NCBI GenBank assembly: GCA_963776665.1
Contig: CAVZNQ010000032.1
Span: forward strand, 1-64,000
Direction: 5' to 3'
Length of the DNA: 64,000 bases
Source: Roseiarcus sp963776665
GTDB lineage: Bacteria; Pseudomonadota; Alphaproteobacteria; Rhizobiales; Beijerinckiaceae
In this document: piece after piece, positions 28,817-37,813 of the stretch
Layout: each line of letters begins with the position of its first letter
Numbering within the stretch: position 1 is the first letter of the stretch
Notes under the pieces: model-generated
What the model was told of the DNA's origin: nothing
Seen by the model: the letters and a program-made list of their open reading frames with translations, nothing else
Database searches by the model: none
Made by a program: the position numbers and the translations under genes

Positions 28817-29341
28817 ATGGCGAACACAACCGAACGCGCGGTGCTGGCTGGGGGCTGCTTCTGGGGCATGCAGGACCTCATCCGCCGTCTGCCCGGCGTC
28901 GTTTCGACCCGGGTCGGCTATACTGGCGACAGTAAGACGCCCAACGCCACCTATCGCAATCACGGCGATCACGCCGAGGCGATCGAGATCGTCTTCGATC
29001 CGGCAAAGACCAGCTACCGCAAGATGTTGGAGTTTTTTTTCCAGATCCACGATCCGACGACCCGCAACCGGCAGGGCAACGACATGGGCCGCAGCTATCG
29101 TTCGGCGATCTATTTCACCAGCGAGGAGCAGAAGCGGGTGGCGCTCGATACGATCGCCGACGTCGAGGCTTCGGGCCTATGGCCGGGCAAGGTGGTGACC
29201 GAGGTCGAACCGGCGGGACCGTTCTGGCAGGCCGAGCCCGAGCATCAGGACTACCTCGAGCGCTATCCGAACGGCTACACCTGCCACTTCCCCCGACCCA
29301 ATTGGGTGCTGCCGAAACGCGCGGCGGCTGCGGCCGAATAG
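28817..29341 (+). CDS. msrA: peptide methionine sulfoxide reductase A
   Basis: 174 residues from the ATG at 28817 (ribosome site AAGAGGAGC). The catalytic cysteine is in AGGCFWGMQDL, and the rest follows the MsrA fold (GYTGDSKTPNATYRNHGDHA, IHDPTTRNRQGNDMGRSYRS, EHQDYLERYPNGYTCHFPRP). It reduces the S-epimer of methionine sulfoxide in proteins with thioredoxin. MsrB is not fused. A strong terminator follows the stop codon. Confidence 0.95.
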   Translation: MANTTERAVLAGGCFWGMQDLIRRLPGVVSTRVGYTGDSKTPNATYRNHGDHAEAIEIVFDPAKTSYRKMLEFFFQIHDPTTRNRQGNDMGRSYRSAIYFTSEEQKRVALDTIADVEASGLWPGKVVTEVEPAGPFWQAEPEHQDYLERYPNGYTCHFPRPNWVLPKRAAAAAE

Positions 29342-29375
29342 AGGAAGAGCGCGCGTCGTTCCCGTCGCGCGAGTT

Positions 29376-29412
29376 GGGCTCAGCGGAGGCGATCCGCTGA
29401 GCCCTTGCTCTT
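29376..29412 (+). terminator. intrinsic terminator after msrA
   Basis: Perfect 12-bp stem GGGCTCAGCGGA / TCCGCTGAGCCC with the loop GGCGA, followed by TTGCTCTT. It is 34 bp after the msrA stop on the same strand. Confidence 0.7.
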
Positions 29413-29458
29413 CCACTGACCGTCAGGGCTAACGCCGGCTGCCGCCGGCATAACCCGA

Positions 29459-29713
29459 TCAGTACTGATGATAGTAGTGCGGGTGGTGGTAGTACGCGTA
29501 AGGGTGATGGTAGTAGCGATGATGATTCGTCATCGCGTTTCCGACCGCCGCGCCGCCGACGCCGCCGACAACCGCGCCAACCGGGCCGCCGACCAGCGCT
29601 CCGCCGACAGCGCCGGTTACGCCGCCGGTCACCGCGCCGCTCTCATCCGCGAAGGCTGGAGCCGCCGCGCAAATAAACGCCGCCGCAGCGGCGCCAAGCA
29701 TCAATCGAGACAT
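29459..29713 (-). CDS. exported glycine-zipper protein with His/Tyr-rich tail
   Basis: 84 residues from the ATG at 29713. A signal peptide (MSRLMLGAAAAAFICAAAPA, cut after AFA) precedes a glycine-zipper hairpin (GAVTGGVTGAVGGALVGGPV, then GAVVGGVGGAAVG) and a tail of histidines and tyrosines (NHHRYYHHPYAYYHHPHYYH). Glycine zippers pack into or against membranes; the histidine tail could bind metal. Related small outer-membrane or periplasmic proteins are widespread but uncharacterised. Confidence 0.78.
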   Translation of the reverse strand: MSRLMLGAAAAAFICAAAPAFADESGAVTGGVTGAVGGALVGGPVGAVVGGVGGAAVGNAMTNHHRYYHHPYAYYHHPHYYHQY

Positions 29714-29874
29714 CAAACCCTCCGTTGTTGGCCGAGCGTGGCGGCGCGTGTGCGCGACGCCAACCTGCCCATGCGCTATCAACTGCTGGCCGGGGGAAAG
29801 GTTCCTCGGAACATGGGAGGGAGGACATTCTGGTCTGTGTGTAAGGCCGGGGGCGAAATCCGGCCCGCCGACCG

Positions 29875-31089
29875 TCAATGCGCCTTCAGGACTTCACCGC
29901 GCCGCTCGGGGCTGAAGCGGATGACGACGATGATCGCCGCTGCGACCACGCCCGCCACCAGCGCCAGCGCGAACGCATAATTGCCGCCGTTGGCCTGCGC
30001 GATCTGAGCTTGGAGCGGCCCGTTGTAAGAGGCGAGAAAATTGCCGGCCTGATAGACAAAGGCCGGAATGGTCGCGCGCGCCGCGCCAGGGGCAAGCTCG
30101 TTGAGATGGGCCGGGATCACCCCCCAGGCGCCTTGCACCGCGACCTGCATGATAAATGCGCCGAGCGCCAGCAGAACCGGCGTCGACGAATACGCCCAGA
30201 GGTACAGGGCCGGCAGAGCTATGACCGCCGCTGCGGTGATCGCGTTGACGCGGCCAATCTTCTCCGACACGTGGCCGAAGGTGAGGCCGCCGGCGATGGC
30301 GCCGAGATTGGCGACGATGACGATCCAGCTCACCGTGGCGGGATCGAAATTGTGCTGCTTCTGGAGGAAGGTCGGATAGAGGTCCTGGGTGCCGTGGCTG
30401 AACAGGTTGAAGCACATCATCAGCACGACCATGTAGATGACCAGCCCCCGGTGCTCGGAGATCGTCGCCCACAGATGGGGCTTCTCATGCGCCTTCGAAG
30501 CCTCGAACGCCGGCGATTCGGGCACGCCGCTGCGGATGAACAGAACGACGAAAGCGGGCAGGACGCTGAGCAGGAACATCGCGCGCCAGCCGACGGTGTA
30601 GTCGCCGAACGTCCGGCCGAAGAGCAGGCCGTAGGCGATTGCGGCGACAAGAAAGCCGGCCGGATAGCCGCATTGCAGAATCCCGGACACCAGCCCGCGC
30701 GCCTGCGGCGGGATCGATTCCATCGCGAGCGAGCTGCCGAGGCCCCACTCGCCGCCCATGGCGATGCCGAACAGGGCGCGCAAGATCAGGAATACCGTGA
30801 GGTTCGGCGAGAAGGCGGCGAGCGCGCCAAGGATCGAATAACAGAGGATATCGAGCATCAGCGCCGGTTTGCGTCCCCAGCTGTCGCCGAGCCGGCCAAA
30901 GATGAAGGCGCCGATGAACCGCATCGCGAGCGTCAGGAAGAGGGCGTAGGCCACTGCGGGCACATCGACGCCAAACTCCTTGGCGATATCCTTGAGCAGG
31001 AAGGTCAGGAGAAAGAAATCGAAGGCGTCAAGCATCCAGCCGAGAAACGCGGCGGCGACGGTCTTCTTCTGCTCGCTGGTCAGATTCAT
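29875..31089 (-). CDS. MFS transporter, metabolite:H+ symporter type
   Basis: 404 residues from the ATG at 31089 (MNLTSEQKKTVAAAFLGWML). Family marks: DAFDFFLLTFLLKDIAKEFG, then the loop GRLGDSWGRKPALMLD and MGGEWGLGSSLAMESIPPQA, which place it near the sialate / carboxylate transporters (NanT, JEN-type). Twelve membrane helices are expected. It is monocistronic, and the substrate is not indicated by its neighbours. Confidence 0.9.
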   Translation of the reverse strand: MNLTSEQKKTVAAAFLGWMLDAFDFFLLTFLLKDIAKEFGVDVPAVAYALFLTLAMRFIGAFIFGRLGDSWGRKPALMLDILCYSILGALAAFSPNLTVFLILRALFGIAMGGEWGLGSSLAMESIPPQARGLVSGILQCGYPAGFLVAAIAYGLLFGRTFGDYTVGWRAMFLLSVLPAFVVLFIRSGVPESPAFEASKAHEKPHLWATISEHRGLVIYMVVLMMCFNLFSHGTQDLYPTFLQKQHNFDPATVSWIVIVANLGAIAGGLTFGHVSEKIGRVNAITAAAVIALPALYLWAYSSTPVLLALGAFIMQVAVQGAWGVIPAHLNELAPGAARATIPAFVYQAGNFLASYNGPLQAQIAQANGGNYAFALALVAGVVAAAIIVVIRFSPERRGEVLKAH

Positions 31090-31546
31090 CGTCGCCCTCC
31101 CGTGGCTCCGGCTGCAAAGCTGTCGCAATTCGGTTGTCGCCGTGTGTCGATGCATACGTGCCGCGCGACATCGGCACAAGCCGAGCGGGCCAGTTGGTTG
31201 AGATCAACGTGCCTCGGCCCTGGCGTCGCTGGCTGGGAACGAGGGCGAGCGGCTGGATGGATGGGTCGGCGATGGAGTTTGGGGTCGCCTTACCGTTTCC
31301 GCAGCATTCCGGCGGGCGCCGAAGATGCGGCCGAGCCACGGAAACCATCGGGCGGAGTCACAATTGCGGCGCTTGCCCGCGCGCGTGTGATCGAGAGAGA
31401 TTTACGGCCATCGCGCCGTCCATTCGATCCCCGCAGCAGCTTTGCTTCAGGGTCGGGGCGGGACGACAGTCGGCGTCCGACAACCAACCATGCCGCTCGC
31501 AAGCAAGCGGCATGGTTTTTTGCTTGTCAGAGTTACACCGGCATGT
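31090..31546. other. 457-bp intergenic region upstream of the MFS gene
   Basis: No coding sequence with family support is visible. It should hold the promoter of the MFS gene. Near its right end is a hairpin with a T-run on the plus strand (31488-31521) that no known plus-strand gene explains. Confidence 0.5.
31488..31521 (+). terminator. intrinsic terminator, plus-strand orientation
   Basis: Perfect 10-bp stem CCATGCCGCT / AGCGGCATGG with an 8-base loop, followed directly by TTTTTT. On the minus strand the same hairpin could end the PEP-CTERM gene (stop 26 bp away), but there the 3' side has only GGTTGGTTG. The better T-run therefore points to a plus-strand transcript that is not otherwise annotated. 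Confidence 0.7.
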
Positions 31547-32410
31547 TCACGCGATCGAAATCGCGGATCGGCGCCGGCTTCGGAAGCCCGCGTAACCGAG
31601 ACCTGCGAAGCCTGCGAGCATCATTGTCCAGGTCGACGCCTCGGGCACCGCCGTCAGCGACACGTTATCGAGGAGCGAGAACGGAGGCCCGCCGCTGGCG
31701 CCTGGATCGTTTATTGCACAGTCCAGGAAGCTGGAATTGCAGCCTCCCATGCCGTTGTTGACGAACGTCAGGAGATTTGGGTTCGGCCCGTCGCCTTCAT
31801 AGGTGAAGGTCACCGAATCGATCTTCCATCCCGAAAATCCATTGCTGGGGAGGTTGATCGAAGTCGTGGCGATCGTCTGGCCGCCCAAAGTCACGACCCA
31901 TTGGTCCGTCGTGTAGCCGTTATAAAGATACTGCTGCGCGGCCGCGTAGTCGAAAGTGAGGGTGTAGGTGTCGCCCACCGTTAGGCCGTTAACGGTCTGG
32001 CTGAGCGCGGACGGGTGGAAGGTCGAGTCGACGCCGTAGAAATAACTTCCTGCGGGACTACCGTCGGCTGAGCTGCCCCAAAGCGGCAACGTGGCGGGGC
32101 CGCCAGGATTGCCGTACTGCGCGGTCGGTCCGACTCCGGCGTTCGTCGTGGTGAAACTGTCGGCGTTGCCAAAGATGAACGCATAGCCCTGCGGATAACT
32201 GGAATTGGTTCCTGTCACCGTCCAGTCAGTGGCGGTCGTCCCTGGGGTGGCGGCGCTCTGGCTTCCCGCCGAACCCGGAAGTGTTTGATTGAACTGACCG
32301 GCGCCAAAGTTTGCTTCGAAGCTGCCGTTCGTGACCAGGTTGTCGGCGAACGCAGGCAAGGAGAGGGCGGCCGCAATCCCGGCGGCGCCCAGAGCAAGTC
32401 GATGATTCAA
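31547..32410 (-). CDS. PEP-CTERM sorted extracellular protein
   Basis: 287 residues. A signal peptide (LALGAAGIAAALSLPAFA) precedes an all-beta domain starting DNLVTNGSFEANFG, which suggests a carbohydrate-binding-like or DUF642-like jelly roll. The C-terminus is a PEP-CTERM signal: VPEASTWTMMLAGFAGLGYA (the PExxxW variant) followed by the basic FRSRRR. Such proteins are cut and sorted by exosortase and are often linked to exopolysaccharide or biofilm. Neither an exosortase gene nor a polysaccharide cluster lies in this window. Confidence 0.85.
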   Translation of the reverse strand: MNHRLALGAAGIAAALSLPAFADNLVTNGSFEANFGAGQFNQTLPGSAGSQSAATPGTTATDWTVTGTNSSYPQGYAFIFGNADSFTTTNAGVGPTAQYGNPGGPATLPLWGSSADGSPAGSYFYGVDSTFHPSALSQTVNGLTVGDTYTLTFDYAAAQQYLYNGYTTDQWVVTLGGQTIATTSINLPSNGFSGWKIDSVTFTYEGDGPNPNLLTFVNNGMGGCNSSFLDCAINDPGASGGPPFSLLDNVSLTAVPEASTWTMMLAGFAGLGYAGFRSRRRSAISIA

Positions 32411-32716
32411 GATGAAGTCCCTCCTTTGGAAATGCGCCGATCGCGGCGCATCGCGACGTGGCTAACCACCCGCATCCAAAGGCCAGTCACAACCCGTAGG
32501 TTGTAAGCCAGTTAAGAAAACGTCAAGATGATTTTCACATCCGGCCTAAGAGGTTTCAAAAATGGTTAACCTGCGGGATGCGTTGTGAACCGGTGAAGCC
32601 GGCGACAAATGGGTTGCGTCGTCATTTCGAATGGCCCATTCCCGCCTCGACAGCCGCCCCCCCGCACTCTAAGAGCGCGGCCTAGGGCAGGGAGCCCGGG
32701 GAATCGCGGCTCGCGG
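32411..32716. other. 306-bp divergent intergenic region
   Basis: Between the PEP-CTERM gene and cmk. It is AT-richer in the middle (about 32,500-32,590) and contains a short dyad, ACAACC-CGTA-GGTTGT at 32489-32504, a possible operator or small hairpin. Nothing coding was seen. Confidence 0.45.
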
Positions 32717-33346
32717 ATGATCATCGCTATCGACGGCCCCGCGGCCTCGGGGAAGGGCACAATCGCGCGCCAACTCGCCGCGCACTACCGCCTCCCCCAT
32801 CTCGATACCGGGCTGCTCTACCGCGCGACCGCTGCCGCCCTCATCGCGGAAGATCGCAGCCTGTACGACGAGCCCGCGGCGGTGGCCGCTGCGCGCGGAC
32901 TGGCCCTTACCGATTTTGACGATGCGACCTTGCGCACCGGGCAGATGGGCGAAGCGGCGTCGTTGGTCGCCACGATGCCCGGCGTCCGTGCGGCTCTTAT
33001 CGACGCGCAACGCGCTTTCGCCGCCCGGCCGGGCGGCGCTGTCCTCGACGGCCGGGACATTGGCACAGTTGTTTGCCCGGAATCGGATGTGAAAATCTTC
33101 GTTACCGCCAATGCAGCAACGCGGGCGCAACGGCGGGCCCTTGAACTGCTTCGGAACGGCGAAAAGGCGGACTACAACGCGATTCTGGCCGACATTGTCC
33201 GCCGCGACTCCCGCGATTCCAGCCGCGCCGCGGCGCCGTTGCACCCTGCTGACGACGCGGTCCAGCTCGATACGACGCATCTGGGAATAGACGCCGCCTT
33301 TGCCGAGGCGGTGCGCATCGTCGAGGCGGCGCGGATCAGGGCGTAG
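32717..33346 (+). CDS. cmk: cytidylate kinase
   Basis: 209 residues from the ATG at 32717. The P-loop is IDGPAASGKGTIARQL; LPHLDTGLLYRATAAALI and LDGRDIGTVVCPESDVKIFV are CMP-kinase signatures, and the C-terminal lid contains RRDSRDSSRAAAPL. It phosphorylates CMP and dCMP with ATP. In many relatives cmk lies next to aroA and rpsA, but not here. Confidence 0.96.
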   Translation: MIIAIDGPAASGKGTIARQLAAHYRLPHLDTGLLYRATAAALIAEDRSLYDEPAAVAAARGLALTDFDDATLRTGQMGEAASLVATMPGVRAALIDAQRAFAARPGGAVLDGRDIGTVVCPESDVKIFVTANAATRAQRRALELLRNGEKADYNAILADIVRRDSRDSSRAAAPLHPADDAVQLDTTHLGIDAAFAEAVRIVEAARIRA

Positions 33347-33388
33347 CTGGTCTGACGCGCGCCGCCGGTTGTGCTCGTTACCCGCCGG

Positions 33389-33847
33389 TTACGCGGCCGC
33401 GCCCTGAGCCAGTCGGCTTTGCGTCGCCCGCAGCCGTTCGATGGCGCTGTCGATTTCGCCCCGCTGCCGCTCCAGATGGCCAATCTGGGTGACGATTTGC
33501 TGCGCGTTGAGCTGATCTTCGAGGTCCGGCGTTTCCGTCGCCCCTTTGCCGCCGATCAAGTCCTGGATTTCGGTCAGGGTGAACCCGAGCTTCTTGCCCT
33601 TGAGGATCATCTCCATCCGAACGCGGTCGGCGCCGCGATAGTATCGAGCGTTGCCCTCGCGGCGCGGCTTGATCAGACCGCGATCCTCATAGAACCGCAA
33701 TGTGCGCAGGCTGACGCCGAACACACGCGACATCTGGCTGATGGTTATCTCTGACTGCGCCGTTTCGGACGCAGTGCGGCCGTCTTCTCCGAGCAGTGCG
33801 GCCGAAGTCCCCACACTTGCGTGATTTAGCGACGATATCCGGCTCAT
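33389..33847 (-). CDS. MerR family transcriptional regulator
   Basis: 152 residues from the ATG at 33847 (ribosome site AGGAGAGG). The N-terminal ~45 residues are flexible. The MerR helix-turn-helix follows (ITISQMSRVFGVSLRTLRFYEDRGLIKP, with wing RREGNARYY), then a coiled coil (LEDQLNAQQIVTQIGHLERQ). There is no effector domain and there are no conserved metal-binding cysteines, so it is a short MerR that may sense nothing directly. It converges with cmk. Confidence 0.88.
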   Translation of the reverse strand: MSRISSLNHASVGTSAALLGEDGRTASETAQSEITISQMSRVFGVSLRTLRFYEDRGLIKPRREGNARYYRGADRVRMEMILKGKKLGFTLTEIQDLIGGKGATETPDLEDQLNAQQIVTQIGHLERQRGEIDSAIERLRATQSRLAQGAAA

Positions 33848-34105
33848 AGCCTCTCCTTTCGTCGGCGCCGTTGCGTTCGCGCCTTGGTGATTCGCGCGCC
33901 CCTGCGCGACTCGCTTCATCTATGCCTGAGCGAATTCGTTTTGCAATCGAAAGTTGCAACAACCCACAGATACAACTCATGGGCCGGCGCGCCTTCGCGC
34001 GGCTTTGGGGCCTGAGGCGACCTTAACCTTTTCTTCACCACGACCGCCGAAACAATCATCCTGCGCCGCGCCCCTAGAACGCTCGACGATTCGCGGCCGC
34101 CGGCG

Positions 34106-37100
34106 ATGGTCTGGGACATGAACAAAGCGATGCCGTGGACGATCGCGGGCGTGGGGCGGCGAACTCGGGACGCCGCAGAGGAAGCCGCCCGCAATGCCGG
34201 CATGCGCCTTGACGAGTGGGTGGACGAGGCTATCGCGGGGCAGGCCGCCCTCGAGCAGCGCGCGCGGCCGGAAGACGCCGAAGACGAGCGTCTAGACGCG
34301 GCCGCGGGACGCCTCGAACGCATAGCGCGGCGAAACGGGGGAGCGCGCGGACCTCGAACGACGGAGATTCCGGACTCTTTCGATTCGGCGATCGACCGCT
34401 TCGAGACGCGGCTCTCGCGCGCTGAAGCGCGTGCCGCGCGGGCGTTCGAATCGGTCGCCGAGATCCTCGAGCGCTCGAATGCGGCGCGCGACGGCGATCG
34501 GCAGGCTCTGATCGATGCGGCCCGGCGGCTGGAAGCGATTCATGCCCGCTGGGCCGGCGCGGCTCAAACCGGCGAGGGAGTGGCGCCGACGCCGCCGCTC
34601 GATCTCAAGGGCGCAGTGTCGCAGATCGCCATGGGCCGCCACGAGCTGGGCGCCCGCGTCGATGCCTCCATGCCTGCGCCTGGCCCGGACGCGACGGCGC
34701 GGGCAAAGACCCCCCCTGCCGCCGACGACTTCGACGCGCTGCCCGCCGTTACGGAACGCGCCCCTGCGCCGCAACTGCCGGAATCCATTCGCGACGATAT
34801 TCGAGCCCTCGCGCTCAAGCTCGACGACCTCCGGCGCGAGCAAAGCGAGCCGAGCGGCTCGGCGATCGATCTTGGCGCCATGCGGGCCGAGATCGCGGGA
34901 ATGAGCAAGAGCCTCGCCGACCTCGCGCCGCGCAATGCGATGGTCGCGCTCGAGGGCGCGATCAGGGACCTCATGCAGCGGGTCGAGATGGCGCGTCAGA
35001 CCGGCCATGCCGAATCGCTGCTTGCGCCGCTCGAGGCGATGGCGGCCGAGTTGCGTTTGGCGCTGAAGACGCACAACCCGCAGACGGTCGCCGTCGGGCT
35101 CGAACGCGAGATCCGCGCCATCGGCGGCAAGATCGACAGCCTCGCTGCGACGGCGATCAAACCCGAGATCTTCGAGCGCATCCGGCGGCAGACGGAGGAG
35201 GTGCGCAACCTCCTTGCTTCCGCCGCTTCGCGCACCGCGCCGCTCGAGCGGATGGAACGCCGAATCAGCGAACTCGCCGACCGCGTCGACCAACTCGGCT
35301 CAAGTCCCGCGCCCCATTTCGAGTTCGCCGAGGTTGCCGCTTTTCTGGCCGAAGCGCGACGCCAGATCGAACGCTCCACGCCGCCCGAAGCGCTGGCGTC
35401 GATCGAGCGGCGTCTCGAAGAGATCGCGGCGCGGCTCGATCAGGAAATCGCTCGTCCTAGCGCTGCCGCCGCGATCGATCCGCACCAGTTCGACGAGCTG
35501 GCGCGGCGCATCGACGACATACGTCAGTCGCTCGAGGCGCGCGCGCCGGCCGCGGTCGACACCGGCCCGCTCGAAAAGCTCATGCGCGATCTCGACGCCA
35601 AACTCGAGGCGGTCGGCCGGACGGATCCGGACGTGCGCGCTCTTCAAGCGATGGCGGCCGAAATCAACCTCAAGCTCGATCAGCTCGCGGACTCCGACGC
35701 CGGAGTGCGCTGGCTCGAGCCGGTTCTCAGCGAATTCGGCGGCAAGCTCGATCGCCTCGCCGACGCCGAGATCGGCGCGCGCTGGCTCGAGCCGGTTCTT
35801 GGCGACATCGGCGCCCGGCTCGATGCGGTCGCTTCCCCGGTCGATCTCAATCCGATCGAGACCTCGCTGCAAGCGCTCCATGCCAAGCTCGAGGCAAGCG
35901 GTCCTCCGCTTCAGGAACGGGAGATCGCCGAGCGCGTCGCCGATGAGGTCGCCCGTCGTCTTCAGGATTTCACCCCAGGGCGCGACGATTCCGAGGCTCT
36001 TGCCCGGCAGATCGCCACTATCTACGATCGCATCGACGCGCTGGCGGCGAAAGCCGTTCAGGGCGACGGTCCGGAACCAGGGGTGCGGGAGCTGCTCGAG
36101 AGGTTGCACGAAGCCGAGGCGGCGCCGCGCTCACACGCGTCGGAAACGTTGGCCGCGTTCCACTCCGCGCTCGGCGCGCATCTGTCCGAGCTCAGGGCCG
36201 AGCAGGCGAGCGCAGACCGGCGCACTCAGTCCCGTCTTTCGGAGTTGCAAAGCGTTCTCGAGACCCTGGTCGTACGCCTCGCGAGCATCGAGACCGAGCT
36301 TGCGAGCGACGTGAACGACGAGCTTCGGCCGCCGGCAGGCGCGCCAAGTCCCCGACCGATGACGGGTCCGGCGCTGCCGGGCGTCGAGGCTCTTGGGCGG
36401 GAGGTCGCTCAGCGTGCGGCCGAGACCAAGACCGATCTCCCTTCGTTTCAGCCGCCGATCGGCGAAGACTTTCTGATCGAGCCCGGCGCGGGTCCGCCGC
36501 AACGCGCGCGAGAAGCGCGCGAACTGGCTCAGATGATCGGGCCCAAAACCAATCCCGCGGTCAGCGTCCATATCGCCGCCGCGCGCCGCGCTGCGCAGGC
36601 GGCGCTGACGGAAAGCGAAGGCGCGGCGATGACCGCCCGCGGTTCCAGGGCCTTCGGCCCAGAGCATGCGCCGCTGGCCGCGCGCGGCGTTCGAAACGCC
36701 AAGGCGTTCTATGCCAGCCACAAGCGGACTGTGCTGCTCGGGATCGCGCTCGCGATCGCGGCGACGGTCGCTGTGCGCGCGGTCGGGGTGCGGGCGCCGT
36801 TTCTGCAGCGCTCCGAACTGGACGGGCATGCGGTCAAGACTGCCAAGGTCGAGGCGCCGCTCAAGCCAGCCGGGCCTGCCGGCGCAGCCAAGCAGACCGA
36901 CCCGACGGTCGATCCGGCGCCGACCGCTTCGATCCCCGAACCGCCCGCCAAACCGGACGCACGCGTTCTTCCGCCGCAGGTTGCGCCCTCGCCAGCCGAA
37001 CTTCTCGCGGCGATCCCGCCGGGCATTTCCCCGGGCCTGCGCGACGCCGTCGCAGCGGGCTCGCCAACGGCGCAATACGAGCTCGCGCTGCGCCTGTTCG

Positions 37101-37729
37101 AAGGCCGGGGGCTGCCCAAGGATCAGGCGGCGGCGGCGCGCTGGTTCGAGCGCGCCGCCTCGCTCGGCCTCGCCACGGCCCAGTACCGGCTCGGATCGAT
37201 GCTCGAGAAGGGCGTCGGCGTCCCTCTCGACCGGGCGGCGGCCAAAGGCTGGTATCTCAAGGCGGCGGAAGCCGGCAATGCGCGAGCCGCCCACAACCTG
37301 GCGGTCATGAACGCCGAGCCGGGCGGCGGCGAGCCCGACTATGTCGAAGCGGCCAAATGGTTCCGCAAAGCTGGCGAGCTCGGCGTCCGCGACAGCCAGT
37401 ACAACCTCGCGATCCTCTACGCCCGCGGCTTGGGAGTGGGGCAGGACCTGCGCCAGTCGTGGATGTGGTTCTCGCTCGCCGCCGCGCAGGGCGACGCGGA
37501 CGCCGCCCAGAAACGCGACGAGGTCGCCGCCAAGATGGACCCGGTCTCGCTTGCCGCCGCGACGGAAGCCCTGGCGAAATTCAAGTCCCTCAAGCCCGAT
37601 CCGCTGGCAAACGAGGTCGGAGGCCCGCCGGACGGCTGGGACGCCGGGCCTGGAGCGGCCCCGACACGCGCCCCCGCGAGCCAATCGACGCCGCAGAGCG
37701 CCGGCTCCCGCCAGCAAACGCCCCTTTGA
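34106..37729 (+). CDS. PodJ-like polarity / localisation protein with SEL1 repeats
   Basis: 1207 residues (an ATG at 34118 is an equally likely start). The N-terminal segment AMPWTIAGVGRRTRDAAEEAARNAGMRLDEW is typical of rhizobial PodJ-like proteins. A very long coiled-coil region with repeated ERRLEEIAARLDQEI and LEPVLSEFGGKLDRLAD motifs runs to about residue 730. A single membrane helix lies near residues 873-893 (RTVLLGIALAIAATVAVRAV). After it a periplasmic proline-rich linker leads to SEL1/TPR-like repeats at about residues 985-1150 (SPTAQYELALRLFEGRGLPK, QYRLGSMLEKGVG, QYNLAILYARGLGVG). PodJ recruits polar cell-cycle factors in Caulobacter and relatives; an equivalent role is inferred. 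Confidence 0.85.
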   Translation: MVWDMNKAMPWTIAGVGRRTRDAAEEAARNAGMRLDEWVDEAIAGQAALEQRARPEDAEDERLDAAAGRLERIARRNGGARGPRTTEIPDSFDSAIDRFETRLSRAEARAARAFESVAEILERSNAARDGDRQALIDAARRLEAIHARWAGAAQTGEGVAPTPPLDLKGAVSQIAMGRHELGARVDASMPAPGPDATARAKTPPAADDFDALPAVTERAPAPQLPESIRDDIRALALKLDDLRREQSEPSGSAIDLGAMRAEIAGMSKSLADLAPRNAMVALEGAIRDLMQRVEMARQTGHAESLLAPLEAMAAELRLALKTHNPQTVAVGLEREIRAIGGKIDSLAATAIKPEIFERIRRQTEEVRNLLASAASRTAPLERMERRISELADRVDQLGSSPAPHFEFAEVAAFLAEARRQIERSTPPEALASIERRLEEIAARLDQEIARPSAAAAIDPHQFDELARRIDDIRQSLEARAPAAVDTGPLEKLMRDLDAKLEAVGRTDPDVRALQAMAAEINLKLDQLADSDAGVRWLEPVLSEFGGKLDRLADAEIGARWLEPVLGDIGARLDAVASPVDLNPIETSLQALHAKLEASGPPLQEREIAERVADEVARRLQDFTPGRDDSEALARQIATIYDRIDALAAKAVQGDGPEPGVRELLERLHEAEAAPRSHASETLAAFHSALGAHLSELRAEQASADRRTQSRLSELQSVLETLVVRLASIETELASDVNDELRPPAGAPSPRPMTGPALPGVEALGREVAQRAAETKTDLPSFQPPIGEDFLIEPGAGPPQRAREARELAQMIGPKTNPAVSVHIAAARRAAQAALTESEGAAMTARGSRAFGPEHAPLAARGVRNAKAFYASHKRTVLLGIALAIAATVAVRAVGVRAPFLQRSELDGHAVKTAKVEAPLKPAGPAGAAKQTDPTVDPAPTASIPEPPAKPDARVLPPQVAPSPAELLAAIPPGISPGLRDAVAAGSPTAQYELALRLFEGRGLPKDQAAAARWFERAASLGLATAQYRLGSMLEKGVGVPLDRAAAKGWYLKAAEAGNARAAHNLAVMNAEPGGGEPDYVEAAKWFRKAGELGVRDSQYNLAILYARGLGVGQDLRQSWMWFSLAAAQGDADAAQKRDEVAAKMDPVSLAAATEALAKFKSLKPDPLANEVGGPPDGWDAGPGAAPTRAPASQSTPQSAGSRQQTPL

Positions 37730-37813
37730 CCGGAACGTCCGGGGGCGCGGGGTTCTATTCCCCGTCGTCCCCGGCCTTCCATCGTCGCGCTTCAAGGCTG
37801 CCGCAAGGACGAC

